Assembly (NCBI RefSeq): GCF_028875915.1
Contig: NZ_JAPEHW010000025.1
Span: 1-45,940 of the forward strand
Reading direction: 5' to 3'
From: Pseudoalteromonas sp. G4
GTDB lineage: Bacteria; Pseudomonadota; Gammaproteobacteria; Enterobacterales; Alteromonadaceae
DNA length: 45,940 bases
The translations under genes were made by a program, and so were the position numbers. The notes beneath the pieces were generated by a model. The model worked only from the letters and a program-made list of their open reading frames with translations, did not search any database and was not told the DNA's origin. Positions 44,090-45,940 of this stretch are shown piece after piece. How positions within the stretch are numbered: the first letter of the stretch is position 1; each line of letters starts with the position of its first letter.

Positions 44090-45004
44090 GTGTATTTAGA
44101 CTATTTTGGTTTAACGGATCAGCCATTTTCCATAGCCCCCAATCCAGATTACTTATTCCTTAGTGAGCGCCACAAAGAAGCACTTGCACATCTAACCTAT
44201 GGTTTAGGGGATGCTGGCGGCTTTGTATTATTAACAGGTGAAGTTGGAACCGGTAAAACAACGGTCACACGTTGTATGCTGGAAAATGTAGGTGATGATA
44301 CGCAAGTGGCATTTGTGCTTAACCCATCGCTGTCGGAACTTGAATTATTAGCCAGCATTTGTGATGAACTGCGTATTCGCTATAAAAAATCAGAAGCCAC
44401 GCTTAAAAATTTAACCGATAAAATTAAAAATCGCCTGCTTAAAAACCACAGTCAAAATAAACGCACCATGTTGGTGATCGATGAAGCACAACATTTAAGT
44501 GGCGCAGTGCTTGAACAGTTACGCCTATTAACTAACTTAGAAACCAATCAACGCAAGTTACTGCAAATTATTTTAGTTGGGCAGCCTGAATTACAAACAC
44601 TATTAAAACGTAACGATTTAAGGCAATTAGCACAAAGGATTACAGCGCGTTACCATTTAATGCCGCTTAACGAAGCTGAGGTGTTTGCATACATTAAACA
44701 TCGATTGCATGTTGCAGGTTGTGACAAAATGCTATTTGAAAACGCCGCAATCAAACGAATTCACCAACTTACTGGTGGTATCCCTCGGCTTATCAATTTA
44801 CTATGTGAGCGTTCTTTAATGGGGGCATTTGCAAATAGTCGTCATTTGGTTAATAAAGCCATGATTGCAACAGCTGCAACCGAAATTTTACCGTTAGAAG
44901 CTAATGCAGCAGCATCAAATAATGCCAATTACGTGGTATGGATGTATGTTTGCTTTGCTATTGTTGCCTTATTAGTTGGCATTGGTTTGTCATTTATTTT
45001 TTAA
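44090..45004 (+). CDS. ExeA/GspA-type AAA ATPase, short form
   Basis: In Aeromonas and Vibrio, ExeA (GspA) with ExeB helps place the type II secretion secretin across peptidoglycan. This 304-residue protein begins YLDYFGLTDQPFSIAPNPDYL as ExeA does, with Walker A GEVGTGKTT (about 50-58), Walker B LVIDEAQHL (about 128-136) and sensor region LVGQPELQ. One membrane helix (about 277-302) ends the protein at FIF. Full ExeA runs on to a periplasmic peptidoglycan-binding domain (about 530-550 residues), absent here. A MshM-like role is the alternative. Followed 12 bases later by gspB. Confidence 0.85.
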   Translation: MYLDYFGLTDQPFSIAPNPDYLFLSERHKEALAHLTYGLGDAGGFVLLTGEVGTGKTTVTRCMLENVGDDTQVAFVLNPSLSELELLASICDELRIRYKKSEATLKNLTDKIKNRLLKNHSQNKRTMLVIDEAQHLSGAVLEQLRLLTNLETNQRKLLQIILVGQPELQTLLKRNDLRQLAQRITARYHLMPLNEAEVFAYIKHRLHVAGCDKMLFENAAIKRIHQLTGGIPRLINLLCERSLMGAFANSRHLVNKAMIATAATEILPLEANAAASNNANYVVWMYVCFAIVALLVGIGLSFIF

Positions 45005-45016
45005 ATAGAAGTGTGT

Positions 45017-45838
45017 ATGTCTTATATTCTCGATGCGTTAAAACAGAATGAATCAAGTAGCAAAGGAACAATGCCGATGCAAGGTGATTATCAGCAAGAA
45101 TATGTGTTAAGTCAGAAGTTACGCTTCTACCGAAATTTAGCGCTGTTTTTAGGGTTTTTACTAACCTTAACACTAGGTTTTTTTCTTGGTAAAGGCCTAC
45201 AAACTGAAAAAACCGTTCAAACACAATCTGAACCAGATAAAACCATCGAAAATAAGCCAACAGTAGAATCTGTTAATCAGTTGCCAATAGCAAATCAACC
45301 ACAAATACAATATCAGCTCGTGCCAGTACCTGTGTATTCACAGCCTTTACCACTTCAGGCTCAACAGGCAGCTCAAACTCAACAGACAACGCCTGCAAAT
45401 AGCCAAACACAGCTAGAAGAGCAGCAGAATAACGACAATCAAGAAATTGATTTATCTGAATATAAAGTTGTTGGATATCAAAATAAACAAAGGGAAGAAA
45501 CCAATGCGTTAATAGATGCATTTAGCGAGGCATTTGAGCAAGCGCAAAACGAGCCGTTAGAGCAAGAGGTGATCACTTCGTCAACAACCTCAGCAAGAGT
45601 GCCACCCATTGAAAACTTACCTGAAGCATTTCGTGTACGTATTCCTGAAATGCGATACCAAGCGCATGTATTTGCCTCAGAACCAAGCCGTAGCTGGATT
45701 AAAATCAACGACCGAGAGCTTAAAGTAGGCGACAATATCAATGGTGTTTACATCATTGAAATTGCCGCAGAGCAAACATTAATGCAGTTTGAAGGCGTGG
45801 AATTTAGTTTAGGCTCAATGGAAGATTGGCAGTTCTAA
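45017..45838 (+). CDS. gspB: General secretion pathway protein B (ExeB-like)
   Basis: The inner-membrane partner of ExeA/GspA in type II secretion. The ATG at 45017 gives 273 residues beginning SYILDALKQNESSSKG, the family's cytoplasmic signature. A membrane helix (about 39-60, LALFLGFLLTLTLGFFLGKG) is followed by a Gln/Pro-rich flexible linker (about 65-195), then a compact C-terminal GspB domain (about 200-273, with SRSWIKINDRELKVGDNING). The pair with the preceding ATPase supports the call even though no other gsp genes are in the window. Confidence 0.88.
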   Translation: MSYILDALKQNESSSKGTMPMQGDYQQEYVLSQKLRFYRNLALFLGFLLTLTLGFFLGKGLQTEKTVQTQSEPDKTIENKPTVESVNQLPIANQPQIQYQLVPVPVYSQPLPLQAQQAAQTQQTTPANSQTQLEEQQNNDNQEIDLSEYKVVGYQNKQREETNALIDAFSEAFEQAQNEPLEQEVITSSTTSARVPPIENLPEAFRVRIPEMRYQAHVFASEPSRSWIKINDRELKVGDNINGVYIIEIAAEQTLMQFEGVEFSLGSMEDWQF

Positions 45839-45940
45839 TACCAATTTTATTAATCATTCTAGCGAGTTAAATGACCCATAAACTACGTTTTAAAATTCTA
45901 AAGTAGAACAACTACATGTCGAATTATAAGCCTTGTTTAT
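45839..45940. other. AT-rich tail with possible dispersed-repeat end
   Basis: No gene or clear terminator is seen in the last 102 bases. The stretch beginning TAATACCAATTTTATTAATC directly at the gspB stop, with AGCGAGTTAAATGACCC after it, resembles the AT-rich interspersed repeats I associate with this genus. There is no second copy in the window to confirm this. Confidence 0.25.

Noticed and set aside
1..45940. Prophage, transposon, CRISPR array, tRNA or rRNA
   Set aside because: No integrase, transposase, capsid or cas-like protein, no regularly spaced repeats, and no cloverleaf or rRNA-like sequence was seen on either strand.

Overview
The window looks like a chromosomal segment of a marine gammaproteobacterium, most likely Pseudoalteromonas or a close relative in Alteromonadales. 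The support is AT-rich coding sequence, close matches to Escherichia/Vibrio-type core proteins (AsnC, Fis, DusB, YjjG, RsuA), a large TonB-dependent receptor next to a winged-helix/TolB-type regulator, and several c-di-GMP-type proteins. No phage, transposase, CRISPR array, rRNA or tRNA gene was seen. Most of the window is core genome.

Layout. 1-6920 is the minus-strand gmk-rpoZ-spoT-(ridA)-(fapA-like)-(asnC)-trmH-recG block. It is the enterobacterial gmk-rpoZ-spoT-trmH-recG order with three genes inserted, and recG is cut by the window edge. 7061-8308 holds two house-cleaning nucleotide phosphatases (yjjX, yjjG). 8335-10929 holds a Cache-domain chemoreceptor and rsuA. 11041-16467 is an accessory pair: a TonB-dependent receptor broken in mid-barrel, and a divergent membrane regulator separated by a 0.4-kb leader with repeats. 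16521-20716 holds a small outer-membrane barrel protein and a tightly packed four-gene plus-strand run (unknown CxxC protein, LysE-type exporter, gamma-glutamylcyclotransferase-like protein, periplasmic serine hydrolase). 20800-27777 holds a deacetylase-family enzyme, a CBS-PAS-GGDEF-EAL protein with intact motifs, a DUF2797 protein and a 7TMR-DISM protein with degenerate GGDEF and EAL domains. 27937-31745 is purH-(lipoprotein methyltransferase)-purD. 31996-34442 is dusB-fis and prmA. 34502-39067 is the macromolecular-synthesis operon rpsU-yqeY-dnaG-rpoD, with tsaD divergent. 40383-43987 holds plsY, folB-folK, uppP and cca. 44090-45838 is a short exeA-gspB pair for type II secretion assembly.

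Links between genes. The minus-strand core modules cover growth control: ppGpp metabolism (SpoT), RNA polymerase subunits (RpoZ, RpoD), Fis, primase and S21. The dusB-fis promoter has a GC-rich start region of the kind linked to stringent control. Most gene ends carry clear intrinsic-terminator hairpins, so transcription units can be drawn with fair confidence.

Most notable observations. An exact 59-bp tandem duplication at the dusB start creates an upstream nine-codon mini-ORF. The TonB receptor appears to have lost one barrel segment together with its frame. A predicted lipoprotein methyltransferase sits between purH and purD. The four-gene run at 17250-20716 has no obvious described function. 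I did not find a convincing wholly new defence or mobile system; the four-gene run is the best candidate for an undescribed functional unit and remains speculative.
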